From: a virus
Virus record (IMG/VR): IMGVR_UViG_3300021371_000029
Span: 1 to 47,109 of that record
Direction: 5' to 3' (one strand)
Length of the DNA stretch: 47,109 nucleotides
Numbering within the stretch: position 1 is the first letter of the stretch; every line of letters begins with the position of its first letter. The notes below the pieces were generated by a model. The model was not told the origin of the DNA, did not search any database, and saw only the letters and a program-made list of their open reading frames with translations. Positions 1 through 9,828 of the stretch are shown in pieces. The position numbers were made by a program, and so were the translations under genes.

Positions 1-590
1 ACAAAACTTATATTATAAGTCACTCCTGTGGGAGCTGTTAATGTAGGAGTAGTTATAGTACTGGGAACACTTACAGATAGTCTTTGCACTGTAGTATTAG
101 CTCCCCCATTTATAGAAGGGTGACTATCTGTAAAATTTCCTTGGTCTACCGACCAGCTTATTAAATTATCTGAACCGGCACCTTCAACCCACTTTAAAAA
201 AAGGCTATGAGCTTGAGTCATAGATCCATGAATAGATTTAGCATAATTATTTATTGTATAAGTACCATCTCTATATAAAGGAACACTTACTTCAGGGCTG
301 TTAGTTATAGTTCTTCTAGCATAAGGAAGAGTGCTCTGTTCCCAAGTCCATAACCAATCAGTGTCTTGTCCCGCACCAGGAGCATCTACTTGTATTTCTA
401 AAACTTCTGGGGCGATAGTAAGATCAAAGTCTAGTTGAGTATCTACCCATTTAGTACCGTCCCACTGATATATAGCCTGCTCTGAAGTTACAAATTTTCT
501 CTCTCCTATAACATTGTTAGTAGTAGGAAGAGCTGCTCTATCTTGTACAGGTTTATCTATATTTTTTACTTGTGAGTATCTACGTGACAT
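1..590 (-). CDS. Virion structural/fibre protein, cut by left edge
   Basis: The first 196 codons of a leftward gene are visible; the 3' end lies outside the window. The product opens MSRRYSQVKN and soon has an 'AIYQWDGTKWVD' stretch, the wording seen in many marine phage fibre N-termini. The rest is Ser/Thr/Asn-rich and likely beta-structured, like the fibres to its right. The ATG sits three bases past the TAA of the 907-residue fibre gene, and GGAGAAG inside the end of that gene is its SD, so the two are probably translated from one message. Seen: open frame, SD, composition. Inferred: fibre or baseplate role. A specific protein name is not possible. Confidence 0.7.
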   Translation of the reverse strand, partial: MSRRYSQVKNIDKPVQDRAALPTTNNVIGERKFVTSEQAIYQWDGTKWVDTQLDFDLTIAPEVLEIQVDAPGAGQDTDWLWTWEQSTLPYARRTITNSPEVSVPLYRDGTYTINNYAKSIHGSMTQAHSLFLKWVEGAGSDNLISWSVDQGNFTDSHPSINGGANTTVQRLSVSVPSTITTPTLTAPTGVTYNISF

Positions 591-593
591 TAA

Positions 594-3317
594 TTACTTC
601 TCTCCAAATAACCAACCATGATAGGTGTTATAATATACAAGAGTAAATGCAGATCTATCTACATCTACTACGACATTTGAGCTTTCTGCTTCAATATTAC
701 TACCATTACCAAATAGAGTTATTGAATTATTTGAAGCGTTTCCAGCCCCGTCTATTATTCTCACTTCATTACCTAAAGAAGGATTATTGGGTAAAGTTAG
801 TACTATAGGATTTGTAGAGGTATCTACTATTACTTTTTCTTCTGTAGCCAAAACAGTATTAGAAGATGCTTCTGACCACGTAGCTGCTGTAATTCCAGAT
901 TCTAAGTGTCTTACTTCTAAAACTAATCCTTGCTTAATAGGAGCAGTATTAGCTAGAGTTAGCGTAGATCCTGATACTTCATATCCTAAAGTAGGGTACT
1001 GTACAATACCATTTAAACTTACTATAATATTATTTACATTAGAAACAGCAGTAGAAAGTGAAAAAGTATTAGAAGTTCCTATAGTAAATTGATCACTAGA
1101 TCCATAAACTGAGTAACTTACTCCTACGTTGTCTTGTACTGTGTCTATTAATCCAGTTACAGTATTATAAGTATTGTATAGGTTAGCATCAGCACTGTCA
1201 ACTATAGAAGTTAAAGAATTTACATTATCTTGAATAAGATCCGCATCTGAGTGTAAAGATATATATGTATTATATAAGTTAGCTGTTACAGTAGTATAAG
1301 TTGTATGATCGTTAGAATTAACCCAAGTATTGGCAGTACCGTTATTAGTAACTATATTAGACTGTACGGTATCGATTAATCCAGATAAAGTGGTATATGT
1401 AATATAGTCATTAGCAGCACTATCAGGGATAGCCGTTACGTTAGATTGAACTAAATCTACATTAGATTTTACACTTCCAATAGAATTAGTTAAGGTTACC
1501 GCTATGTTAGCATCATTTTCTAGAGCAGCTGCTATTTCTGCTAAAGTATCTAAGGTAGTAGGTGCTGATCCTATAACAGAAGTTAAATTAGCTTGTACAG
1601 TATCAATTAAGCTGCTCACTGTAGTGTAGGTATTATAGTCATTAGCGTTATGCCCTGTAGAAGCATTAACATAAGCTAGTACTTCAGCTTCAAAGTTTAC
1701 AAAAGCAAACTGACTAGAAGAATTATCATATAATAAGATATCTCCCGTTGCAAGACTATCTACACTGTCTACATCTGTTAAATCTTGTATTTGAAGATTA
1801 CTAGTAGAAGCAGTTATATAGCTATTAACCTCTGCCTCAAAATTTACAAAAGCAAAATGGCTAGAAGAGTTGTCATACAGTAAAAAATCTCCATTAGAAA
1901 TGGTATCATTACTGTTTATATCTCCAATAGCCTGTATACTATGATTCGAAAGATTAGATACTGTAGAGCTTACTCCTCCAAAACTTGGAAAACCTCCTAT
2001 AGAACCATTGTCTAGTACTACTTGACCTTGAGAGTTTCTAATTGCACCTTCTAAATCACCTTTATGGGTACCATATATTAGTGCGGTACTAGAACTACCT
2101 GTATCAATTACTACATGACTGTTTGAAGAGCTTATAACATTACCAGTAAGGTCACCACTTACATCGCCGGAGACATCGCCACCAAAACTTGGAGATCCTC
2201 CTATAGATCCATTGTCTAGTACTACTTGACCTTGAGAGTTTCTAATTGCGCCTTCTAAGTCGCCTTTATGAGTACCATATATTAGTGCGGTACTAGAACT
2301 ACCTGTATCAACTACGACATGACCATTTGAAGAGCTTATAACATTACCAGTAGTATCTCCAGTCGAGTCTCCAGTAATACTACCTTGAACATCAGCATAC
2401 AAAACTGCATCGCTACCATCACCTATTGTGCCTACAGATAATATAGTAGCTGCCCCACTAGTAGTAGCAACATTACCGCTCCAAGTACCTGTAGGACTAG
2501 AGCTTATAAAATCTATTAGTCCAGAAGAAAAAGTTACAGACCCCCCAAAGTTAGTAGTGCCTGTAGTATTTAAATTATGAACATTAGCAGTATAAACATC
2601 TAAAACAGAATCATTAGTATTAGTTCCTGATGTTAGTACTTTATCTGTAGAGGAGTTATCATATATGTCTCCTCCGTACATATTACCTGCAAAACCACCT
2701 ATAAATGTTGTAGTAGTGCTAGATACATCTACAATAACATTACCATTTGCATCTATAATGTCACCATGGAAAGTTGCGGGAGCTAACCCGTCTTTAGCGT
2801 CTAAAACTATGGAGTTAGTAGGGTCTGCTAAATCATATACTACTCTATTAGAATCAGTAGATTGAGAAGGAACTACTGGATTACCTACTACAGAATTAGA
2901 GCCCATACCTGAATGATTAGAGCAATAGTAGTATAAAGTTGGAGTATTATAGTCTATTACAACTTGGGTATAAGCTCCGCTAGAACCAGGAGTACCTACA
3001 TAAGTAACTCCTGTTGTATACTCAGTACCGCTATTGTGAGTACCATCAGATATGCTAGAAAAACGTAAAGGGTGTCCCGAATTAGAAGAGTCAGACTGAT
3101 CAAACTTATAAGTACTACCAGGCTCAAGAGATAATGTAGGAGTAGGAGCGCTGTCTATGTAAAAAGAACCGCTTAAAACACTAACTACATGAGTATTAAC
3201 AGAAGAAGCACCAGGAGCTGCCCCATACTCCACAGTACCGTTAGCAGCTACGTATTTTAATACGTCTCCGTCACTAGCAGAACTTATATCGAGTAGTTTA
3301 ACATTAATATCTGTCAT
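594..3317 (-). CDS. Tail-fibre-like protein with cupredoxin-like domain
   Basis: 907 residues, virion adsorption apparatus (inferred). Residues about 44-147 form a cupredoxin-like module: 'LEPGSTYKFDQSD', then GHPLRFS (His82), and 'YYYCSNHSGMG' with Cys132, His135 and Met138, the ligand set of type-1 copper proteins. Residues about 310-460 carry a near-exact 68-residue tandem duplication ('GNVISSS...TGSSSTALIYGTHKGDLEG'). The middle has paired 'LLYDNSSS.FAFVNFEAEV' units, then helical 'DTVQSNV' segments probably forming a trimeric coiled coil. A C-terminal beta domain has 'VNNIIVSLNGIVQ'. The ATG overlaps the stop of the preceding gene as TAATG. Copper binding is not shown; the fold may be only structural. 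Confidence 0.8.
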   Translation of the reverse strand: MTDINVKLLDISSASDGDVLKYVAANGTVEYGAAPGASSVNTHVVSVLSGSFYIDSAPTPTLSLEPGSTYKFDQSDSSNSGHPLRFSSISDGTHNSGTEYTTGVTYVGTPGSSGAYTQVVIDYNTPTLYYYCSNHSGMGSNSVVGNPVVPSQSTDSNRVVYDLADPTNSIVLDAKDGLAPATFHGDIIDANGNVIVDVSSTTTTFIGGFAGNMYGGDIYDNSSTDKVLTSGTNTNDSVLDVYTANVHNLNTTGTTNFGGSVTFSSGLIDFISSSPTGTWSGNVATTSGAATILSVGTIGDGSDAVLYADVQGSITGDSTGDTTGNVISSSNGHVVVDTGSSSTALIYGTHKGDLEGAIRNSQGQVVLDNGSIGGSPSFGGDVSGDVSGDLTGNVISSSNSHVVIDTGSSSTALIYGTHKGDLEGAIRNSQGQVVLDNGSIGGFPSFGGVSSTVSNLSNHSIQAIGDINSNDTISNGDFLLYDNSSSHFAFVNFEAEVNSYITASTSNLQIQDLTDVDSVDSLATGDILLYDNSSSQFAFVNFEAEVLAYVNASTGHNANDYNTYTTVSSLIDTVQANLTSVIGSAPTTLDTLAEIAAALENDANIAVTLTNSIGSVKSNVDLVQSNVTAIPDSAANDYITYTTLSGLIDTVQSNIVTNNGTANTWVNSNDHTTYTTVTANLYNTYISLHSDADLIQDNVNSLTSIVDSADANLYNTYNTVTGLIDTVQDNVGVSYSVYGSSDQFTIGTSNTFSLSTAVSNVNNIIVSLNGIVQYPTLGYEVSGSTLTLANTAPIKQGLVLEVRHLESGITAATWSEASSNTVLATEEKVIVDTSTNPIVLTLPNNPSLGNEVRIIDGAGNASNNSITLFGNGSNIEAESSNVVVDVDRSAFTLVYYNTYHGWLFGEK

Positions 3318-6300
3318 TATATTATCCTAATCTTTAGATTTTGAGCAGCTAAAGAAGTTATTGATGTTGAATTAGGAGAAGGAAAATAAGCTTCATAATC
3401 TGTTCCTGGTATTGCTTGTTTTACTAAAGCTTCTGCATCATAATTAATTGTAACACCATCTGATATTGGAGAAGTTCCAGAAGCTGCATATGGAGCAATC
3501 ATTAGATCAAGAGTATCTGCACTATCTTGACTGAAATGATATGCATCTGCGACAGCATCCAGTTGAGCTTTGTTCATTCTATTGATTGACTGAGCTCCTA
3601 GTGCTTCTTGTAAAGTAGCATGCTCGTTGTTGTTTGTACCATTGACCCAAGTTTCGGATGTTCCGTATGATAAAATTGTTCCAGTTGTAGAAAATACTCT
3701 GGCACCTTTACCACCAGTAACATCTGTAGCAATTATCATTTTTGTGCCATCCGGCGAAAACTGTCCAGCTTTAGGGTCATATGATAATCCATGATTCCAT
3801 ACATTAGTTTGAGTTAATGTATCTGAAGTAGAAAGTGCATTAGATGATGATCTTGTATATTCTACCCATCCCTCACTTCCAGATCCTGTATTACCAGTAT
3901 GAATAAATATTTTTGTTGCATCCGCATTTGCAACAAGAGTTTCTGGATTAAAAGAACCAAAGGCACCTGATATATATTGTGCTGATCCTACTGAACTTAA
4001 ACTATAATCATTAATTGGTTGAAAGGTTAAATCTTGAACATTTCCAAGAGCGCCATGCCAAATAATACCATTACTTGTTACAAAGCCACCTCTGCTTGTT
4101 GAAAAGCCAGTGGTGGCCACATTACGTGTATGCGAAGCGGTACTTATATCCCAAGCTGTTGACAGTGTATATACGGAGAGCTGGTCATATGATGCGCTGT
4201 TAACATACATATATTGTCCATTAGGAGAAAACTGTAAGGATACGTGAGATTTTAAACCTCTGTTTCCAGTATTGGGTTGAACATTAATCCAAGTAGTATA
4301 TGAAGCAGTACTCACATCATAAGCAGTTGATAGACTAAATTCATAGACAGCCGGATTTTGTCCTGAATTTTGTGCATTTATAATACCGTACATTTTAGTA
4401 CCATCATTATTAAATGCTACCGATTCAGCTGGCCAACTACTATTCCATCCTCCAGTACCAGTATCTAATTTAATTTCTGATTCATAACTTGGTGAAGATA
4501 AAGAAAACGGAGAAGTAGTGCTACTACCGCCATCATTATTATACTGCCAAGTACCAGAGTTATTCTTAACAATCTTTCTTACACCGTCTGATGCCTTTGC
4601 AACACCCCAGCTTGTCCGATTATCGGTAGACACCGCATAGAAGACGTCACCATCATTTTTAGTTTCGTCGGCAGTCATAGAATTAATATCTAGCCAAGCA
4701 GATGAGTTAATCTGCCCAGTAGATGAATTTGTGAGTGCTGGAGAATAAGAGTTAAAATTACCTGCTCCCGCCGCGCCGAAATCATACTCATAAATATACC
4801 CATTACTTGCAGTAAGATACATTTTAGTTCCGCTTTTAGATATTGTAATACCTTCAACCGCATTTGTGCCTATACCAGATCCATCAGATGTCCAGCTATA
4901 CGTTAGACTAGCGGAGGCATTATAAGAACTAAGATCATATGCAGTATCCAATTTAAGCATTAGTAAATTATCATATTGCGTTCCTGATATATAAAGTTCT
5001 GTGCCATCGTTATTAATACTCAAGGAGCCTGGAGTTCCATCTATCAAAGCTGTTGATAACTCTCCAGCAGAAGTTAATGTAGAAATATCAAAAGCTGTAG
5101 AAAGAGTGTATCCCAAAATTTTATCCACGTTTGCGCCAAGTATAAACATTCTTGTACCATCATCATTGAATACTAAATCTTGAGGGGCTGAAACCCCAGA
5201 AGTTTTAGATGCAATAGAAGTAACCTGATCATGAGTAGCAGTTGTGAGGTCCCATCCAGTAGATAAATGAAATTCGTTCCACTCATCTTGATTACTTCCT
5301 ATTATAATAAGTCTTGTGCCTTCTGAGTTTACATGTATACCCGTACCAGCTGATTCATAAGAAAGTATATCTAATGCAGTGCCAGTGCTAGAAGCGGTAT
5401 CGATTTCATAAGGAGTGCTTAATGAAAATTCAACGATTTTGTCTGAAGATTTATCTATGACCCACATTTTGGTTCCATCAGGCTTCATAGCCATACCTTG
5501 CGGGCCGATTAATGTCGCAACTGCACCAGTAAGATAAAAACTTCTTCCAGCATATGATAAGTTGGAAAAATCATAACCACCACCGATAGATGTTAATTGA
5601 ATACCAGACCCATCAGCCTTACCTTGAGCACCAAACAGCTGCCAAGAAGAAATTGCCGATGTATCTGCAAAAGGAGTGACTGAAGTATATGTACCGGCAG
5701 TTGAAGTAATAATAGCAGATCCAGAGTTACCGACTACTTTCTTACCTACGTCAGCTGCGTTGAAAGCAGCAGTAGTACCAGTTGTATAGTTGTAAATATA
5801 AGTTCCAGTCCACCCATACAATAGAGCCCCATCGGAGCTAAATCTGGTATCTGTGGTGTGACTTGAATTTCCTTGCCAAGTAAAAGAAGTTCCAGAACTT
5901 AAGCTTGATAAATCATAGCCTGGAGACATAGTAAAATACTTACTAGTTGTACTACCAAAAGCATCAGAGGCTATTACCAAAGTACCATCAGGGGAAATAG
6001 TAACAGCTTGTGTTCGAGATATAAGAGTGCTTGAAGTTGTTCCACTTAGAGATGCAGTTGTAATATCCCATGCGGTCGACATAGTAAATTCTCTTAGTAC
6101 AGCACTTCCAGAAATACCATCTTGAACCTGATACCCAGTTAACCCGTTAGGTTGTATAAACAAACTAGGCATACTATTCACAAAAATAGCAGAAGAAGCC
6201 CCATGATAGGATGCAGTACTAAGATCATACGCAGTAGACATCTTCCATTGATAGATTATGTTGTTTTGATAATCTCCAAAATATAAATCATATCCGGAAT

Positions 6301-7987
6301 TAGTTATATGTAAAGGACAATAAGTATTTGCAGTACCTGCAACCCTGCTAGACATATCTAATGTATTTGCAGGAGTAGTATTTAGTGTACTTAAATCATG
6401 TGGAGTAGACATACTATATTGATAAACAGTTTTTGCATATCCGCTTTGAGTTGTGCCAGATACCATATATACATGATTACCAGTGGGATCAAATTCTACC
6501 ACCTGCCAAGAACCTCCACTACCCTGGGCTGTAATGCTTGGAGAAGTAGAATTAAGATTAACAGTGCTCGACATTTGATAACCGACTACTGTAGCATTGT
6601 TATTAGTAAAAGTACCATCACCTGTTGCACTTGGTGTTAATGTTGAACTAGCATAAGAAATAGGTTTCTCATCAAAGAAGTCATAATTTGTTGCATTAGC
6701 ATTAACGTCCCACTGACCTTTAGAACTAAATCCTTGTTGGGGAATTTCTTTAAACACACTTACATTTGGTACTGGGCTAACATTAGAAGATAAAGTAATA
6801 GTAGCACTTTCATTATTAGCAAAACTTTTAGTTAAGCTACCAATAGTACCAGCTACTCCTCCCCCAGAGCTAATTGTAATATTTCCAGATCCTAATACTG
6901 AAGTACCGTTTATAGTCTTAATATTAGTATTAGACACTAAAGTGCTTTGATATACTGATAAGTCAGGAGGTGTATAAGTAAGAACTTCTGAACCGCTGTC
7001 ATAGGAAATAGATCCTGTGCTAGAAGCGGAAGCATTAGCTACTGTAAGATTAGAACTACTTGCAACACTGCCAGGCTCCCACTTAGAATTAGCACTTACA
7101 TAAATAAGAGCTTGACCGTTTGCAGGAGCATTAGTAGTTAAATCTACATCAGTAAGATCGTCAATAGAAGCGCTCGACATACCAAAGTTTACTATTTCAA
7201 CATCATCTCCTAGCAAAGTAGAGTTATCTAGTACAACTGAATTTCCTGTGGTCGCAGTAAAAGAACTATTAGCTAGCTTAACACCATTTACATATACACC
7301 TATTTTACCCACAGTATAAGCAGGAAGAGATGGAGTACTAACTTCATTAAAAGTAGTTAATCCTGCAGCAGTATTACTGTATAAAGTAGAAGAATAAGAT
7401 GTACCAGAGATAACACCCCCACCACCTCCACCACCTGGAGTTACAGATCCTGAAAATTCAAAATCTAAGTATCTAACTTCTACAGTAGTTCCTGCTACTA
7501 GAGGTCTAGTATTACTAAGAGTTAGATCTGTATTAGAAACTGTATACTCTGAAGGTTTTTGAGCAATACCTCCATAACTTACTAAAAGTTTATTTACATT
7601 GTCTGTAGTATTTACAAGAGTGAAAGTGTTTGTACTGCCATCTATTGAAAACTCTTGAGAAGTAACATTAGCAACGGATACGTTACTTCCATCAGCTCCA
7701 AAAGTATTGTTAGCATAAACACCAAAACTATCTACAGTGCTAGTTAAAGAATTTACATTGTCTTGAACTAAATCTGCAGGCCCACCAACTCCTTGACTTA
7801 CAAACGACAAATTCCCGCTACCATCAGTAGCGAGAACTTGACCTGAAGAACCTACAGAAGTTGGAAGAACTAAATGGACATTAGAAGCAAGAGTTGCATC
7901 AGCTGCAATACTAGAAATAAAAGAATTTGATTTAAATTCTATATTAGATGTAGACACCTGGTCTACGCGAAATGCTTGTTGTACCAT
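3317..7987 (-). CDS. Giant fibre with beta-propeller repeats
   Basis: 1556 residues, probably a tail fibre or receptor-binding protein. The N-terminus (MVQQAFRVDQVSTSNIEF) and 'GSSGQVLATDGSGNLSFVSQG' resemble marine phage fibre bases. A 'GTTVEVRYLDF' beta domain and a short Gly linker follow. About residues 480-1400 hold roughly eleven blades with the signature F/Y-x-LST-xx-D-LSTAS preceded by 'DGTKM/DGTRMFI', the look of repeated beta-propeller blades. The C-terminal 100 residues ('LQEALGAQSINRMNKAQLDAVADAYHFS', then 'NLKIRII') look like an assembly or anchoring tail. TAGGGAAAC lies before the ATG, and a hairpin sits just upstream. Receptor-binding is inferred from architecture only. Confidence 0.8.
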   Translation of the reverse strand: MVQQAFRVDQVSTSNIEFKSNSFISSIAADATLASNVHLVLPTSVGSSGQVLATDGSGNLSFVSQGVGGPADLVQDNVNSLTSTVDSFGVYANNTFGADGSNVSVANVTSQEFSIDGSTNTFTLVNTTDNVNKLLVSYGGIAQKPSEYTVSNTDLTLSNTRPLVAGTTVEVRYLDFEFSGSVTPGGGGGGGVISGTSYSSTLYSNTAAGLTTFNEVSTPSLPAYTVGKIGVYVNGVKLANSSFTATTGNSVVLDNSTLLGDDVEIVNFGMSSASIDDLTDVDLTTNAPANGQALIYVSANSKWEPGSVASSSNLTVANASASSTGSISYDSGSEVLTYTPPDLSVYQSTLVSNTNIKTINGTSVLGSGNITISSGGGVAGTIGSLTKSFANNESATITLSSNVSPVPNVSVFKEIPQQGFSSKGQWDVNANATNYDFFDEKPISYASSTLTPSATGDGTFTNNNATVVGYQMSSTVNLNSTSPSITAQGSGGSWQVVEFDPTGNHVYMVSGTTQSGYAKTVYQYSMSTPHDLSTLNTTPANTLDMSSRVAGTANTYCPLHITNSGYDLYFGDYQNNIIYQWKMSTAYDLSTASYHGASSAIFVNSMPSLFIQPNGLTGYQVQDGISGSAVLREFTMSTAWDITTASLSGTTSSTLISRTQAVTISPDGTLVIASDAFGSTTSKYFTMSPGYDLSSLSSGTSFTWQGNSSHTTDTRFSSDGALLYGWTGTYIYNYTTGTTAAFNAADVGKKVVGNSGSAIITSTAGTYTSVTPFADTSAISSWQLFGAQGKADGSGIQLTSIGGGYDFSNLSYAGRSFYLTGAVATLIGPQGMAMKPDGTKMWVIDKSSDKIVEFSLSTPYEIDTASSTGTALDILSYESAGTGIHVNSEGTRLIIIGSNQDEWNEFHLSTGWDLTTATHDQVTSIASKTSGVSAPQDLVFNDDGTRMFILGANVDKILGYTLSTAFDISTLTSAGELSTALIDGTPGSLSINNDGTELYISGTQYDNLLMLKLDTAYDLSSYNASASLTYSWTSDGSGIGTNAVEGITISKSGTKMYLTASNGYIYEYDFGAAGAGNFNSYSPALTNSSTGQINSSAWLDINSMTADETKNDGDVFYAVSTDNRTSWGVAKASDGVRKIVKNNSGTWQYNNDGGSSTTSPFSLSSPSYESEIKLDTGTGGWNSSWPAESVAFNNDGTKMYGIINAQNSGQNPAVYEFSLSTAYDVSTASYTTWINVQPNTGNRGLKSHVSLQFSPNGQYMYVNSASYDQLSVYTLSTAWDISTASHTRNVATTGFSTSRGGFVTSNGIIWHGALGNVQDLTFQPINDYSLSSVGSAQYISGAFGSFNPETLVANADATKIFIHTGNTGSGSEGWVEYTRSSSNALSTSDTLTQTNVWNHGLSYDPKAGQFSPDGTKMIIATDVTGGKGARVFSTTGTILSYGTSETWVNGTNNNEHATLQEALGAQSINRMNKAQLDAVADAYHFSQDSADTLDLMIAPYAASGTSPISDGVTINYDAEALVKQAIPGTDYEAYFPSPNSTSITSLAAQNLKIRII

Positions 7988-8008
7988 TTAGTTTCCCTAT
8001 CCACCAAA

Positions 8009-8052
8009 AGATTATATTTACTTTACAGAGTTAGTTAGATTTCTCTGTAAAG
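8009..8052 (-). promoter_or_regulatory. Intergenic hairpin with adjacent -10-like TATAAT
   Basis: Arms CTTTACAGAG (8021-8030) and CTCTGTAAAG (8043-8052) are a perfect 10-bp inverted repeat with a 12-base loop, between two large fibre genes. Just downstream on the minus strand is a perfect TATAAT (plus-strand ATTATA at 8011-8016). No U-run follows, so this may be a processing or pausing hairpin or part of a promoter rather than a terminator. Confidence 0.5.
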
Positions 8053-8058
8053 CTTAGT

Positions 8059-9816
8059 TTATTGTATTAAGTTGTGTGAAGCCACTGATATCTTTTTATT
8101 AGCGCTTCCGCCACTAGAGCGAACTGATATTATATCTGAACCATCAATAGTTACATTGAAGGTAGACAGCTCATTAGTACCAGTGTGTACTGCTCCATAC
8201 TCAGTAAAGTGAACATCTGTACCATCATGAACAATTAACATTTTGTTTATTTGATACTCAGAGTTACTTATATCTTGAGTTAAGAAAGTAAGCTCTGCGG
8301 CTCTATATACTGTACCAGGAAAGTTAAATATTTCTGTATCAGCTGTGCCAACAGAAGATTTAACATTAGAAGTTACATGAAGTTGAGTATTTAGTTTAGT
8401 TACAGGAGTAGAAACAGAACCTAAGAAAGTTGAGTCCCCTGTGAAAGACGTAGTGCCGTCAATAACTGCATCTAAATTAGCATTAACAGTATCAATGTTA
8501 GTAGTATTAGTACTAATATTAGTGTTTGCAGCAGTTAAACCGTTTACTACTGCAGAAACATTATCTTGTACAAGATCAACGTCTGCACCAATAGTAGATG
8601 CAACTGTAATTTCATCCGCGGCAGTAGTTAACGTTATGCCCGTCCCTGCTACAAAAGTAAGAACGTCGGCATTAGCACTAGCTGCTACATCACTTTGACC
8701 AGATACTTGAATAGTATTATAGTATACTAGTGAGTCTAGTCTGTTAGCATTAGTAACTGTATTAGAGGATATTGTAGGTAAATCAGCTTCTACAGTACCA
8801 AATCTAGTACTAAGATCAGCTACATCTACTCCATCTACTGTTCCATCAACAATTAAATTATTAACTCTTAAATCTGCATAACCACTAAAGTTAAAGTCAG
8901 TAACTACATTACTTCCTTCATCTTGTGTAAATGCTAAAGCTATTTGATCTGCAGATTCATCCCAACCTACAAATACGTTAGCGTCTGAGCCTCTAGAGAT
9001 AAGAACACCAGAGTCAAAAGAAGCTGCTGCAGCGCCATTAGATAGAATAAGAGTTCTATCTTGGATAGTAGTATCTACAGAGCCAATAGTTGTCTGAGTA
9101 CCTCCAACTACTAAATCTCCATCTACAGTAAGATTTTGATTCATAGTTACATTGCCAGTAAAGGCAGTAGTACCATCTGTAATTGCAGCTACATTGTCTT
9201 GTACTAAATTAACATTAGCATTAGTAGCGGCAACATTATCCTGTACAGTATTAACATCAGTAGAACCATCAACATGAATAGCTACACTTTTACTACCTGC
9301 GTCACCGATAAGAGTGATACCGTCACCTGCAGTAAGAGTAAGAGAATCCGCATTAGCTCCTGCATCTACATTAACACCATTAGCTGTAATGCGTCTAAAG
9401 TATTTTAGAGAGTCTAGTCTAGCACTAGCTGTTGCTACGTTATCTTGAACAGTATCAATAGAGGTAGAACCTGCATTTACATTGTCTTGTACATCATCTA
9501 TTAACCCTGATAAAGTTACATAAGTATTATGGGTATTAGCTACTCCAATTACAACATTGTCTTGTACAAGATCAACATTAGCTTTTAGAGAAGTATAAGT
9601 ATTATAAGTGTTAGCTACGCCTGTTAATATATCTGTAGCATTAGCAGATACATTACTTTGTACTGTATCTACTGCAGATTGAAGCGCGACTACACTTCCG
9701 CCTAACGCGAGGGAGTTAGCGGTATTGTCATAAAAGAATCCACCGGAGGTAGAAGAAATATTACCTCCGACTATAATACCTTTTTTGACCTTAAAGTCTT
9801 TTTGTTCCGTTGCCAT
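8059..9816 (-). CDS. Virion fibre protein with VDxVQDNV helical repeats
   Basis: 585 residues. It opens MATEQKDFKVKKGIIVGG, a start recognised from marine T4-like structural proteins. Many 'VDTVQDNV / VDLVQDNV' units suggest a trimeric coiled-coil stalk broken by beta segments ('LTLTAGDGITLIGDAGSKSVAIHVDG', and a later degenerate copy). The last 110 residues ('INKMLIVHDGTDVHFTEYGAVHT...') form a beta domain also found at the C-terminus of the next gene to the right (304 residues), so the two share a module. AAGGAGACACTTAA precedes the ATG. Role as fibre or baseplate accessory is inferred. Confidence 0.75.
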   Translation of the reverse strand: MATEQKDFKVKKGIIVGGNISSTSGGFFYDNTANSLALGGSVVALQSAVDTVQSNVSANATDILTGVANTYNTYTSLKANVDLVQDNVVIGVANTHNTYVTLSGLIDDVQDNVNAGSTSIDTVQDNVATASARLDSLKYFRRITANGVNVDAGANADSLTLTAGDGITLIGDAGSKSVAIHVDGSTDVNTVQDNVAATNANVNLVQDNVAAITDGTTAFTGNVTMNQNLTVDGDLVVGGTQTTIGSVDTTIQDRTLILSNGAAAASFDSGVLISRGSDANVFVGWDESADQIALAFTQDEGSNVVTDFNFSGYADLRVNNLIVDGTVDGVDVADLSTRFGTVEADLPTISSNTVTNANRLDSLVYYNTIQVSGQSDVAASANADVLTFVAGTGITLTTAADEITVASTIGADVDLVQDNVSAVVNGLTAANTNISTNTTNIDTVNANLDAVIDGTTSFTGDSTFLGSVSTPVTKLNTQLHVTSNVKSSVGTADTEIFNFPGTVYRAAELTFLTQDISNSEYQINKMLIVHDGTDVHFTEYGAVHTGTNELSTFNVTIDGSDIISVRSSGGSANKKISVASHNLIQ

Positions 9817-9828
9817 TTAAGTGTCTCC

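Noticed and set aside
787-1092. Plus-strand frames across the fibre genes
   Set aside because: Antisense shadows with no SD and no recognisable protein features; the same applies at 2665, 12810, 14332 and 40364.
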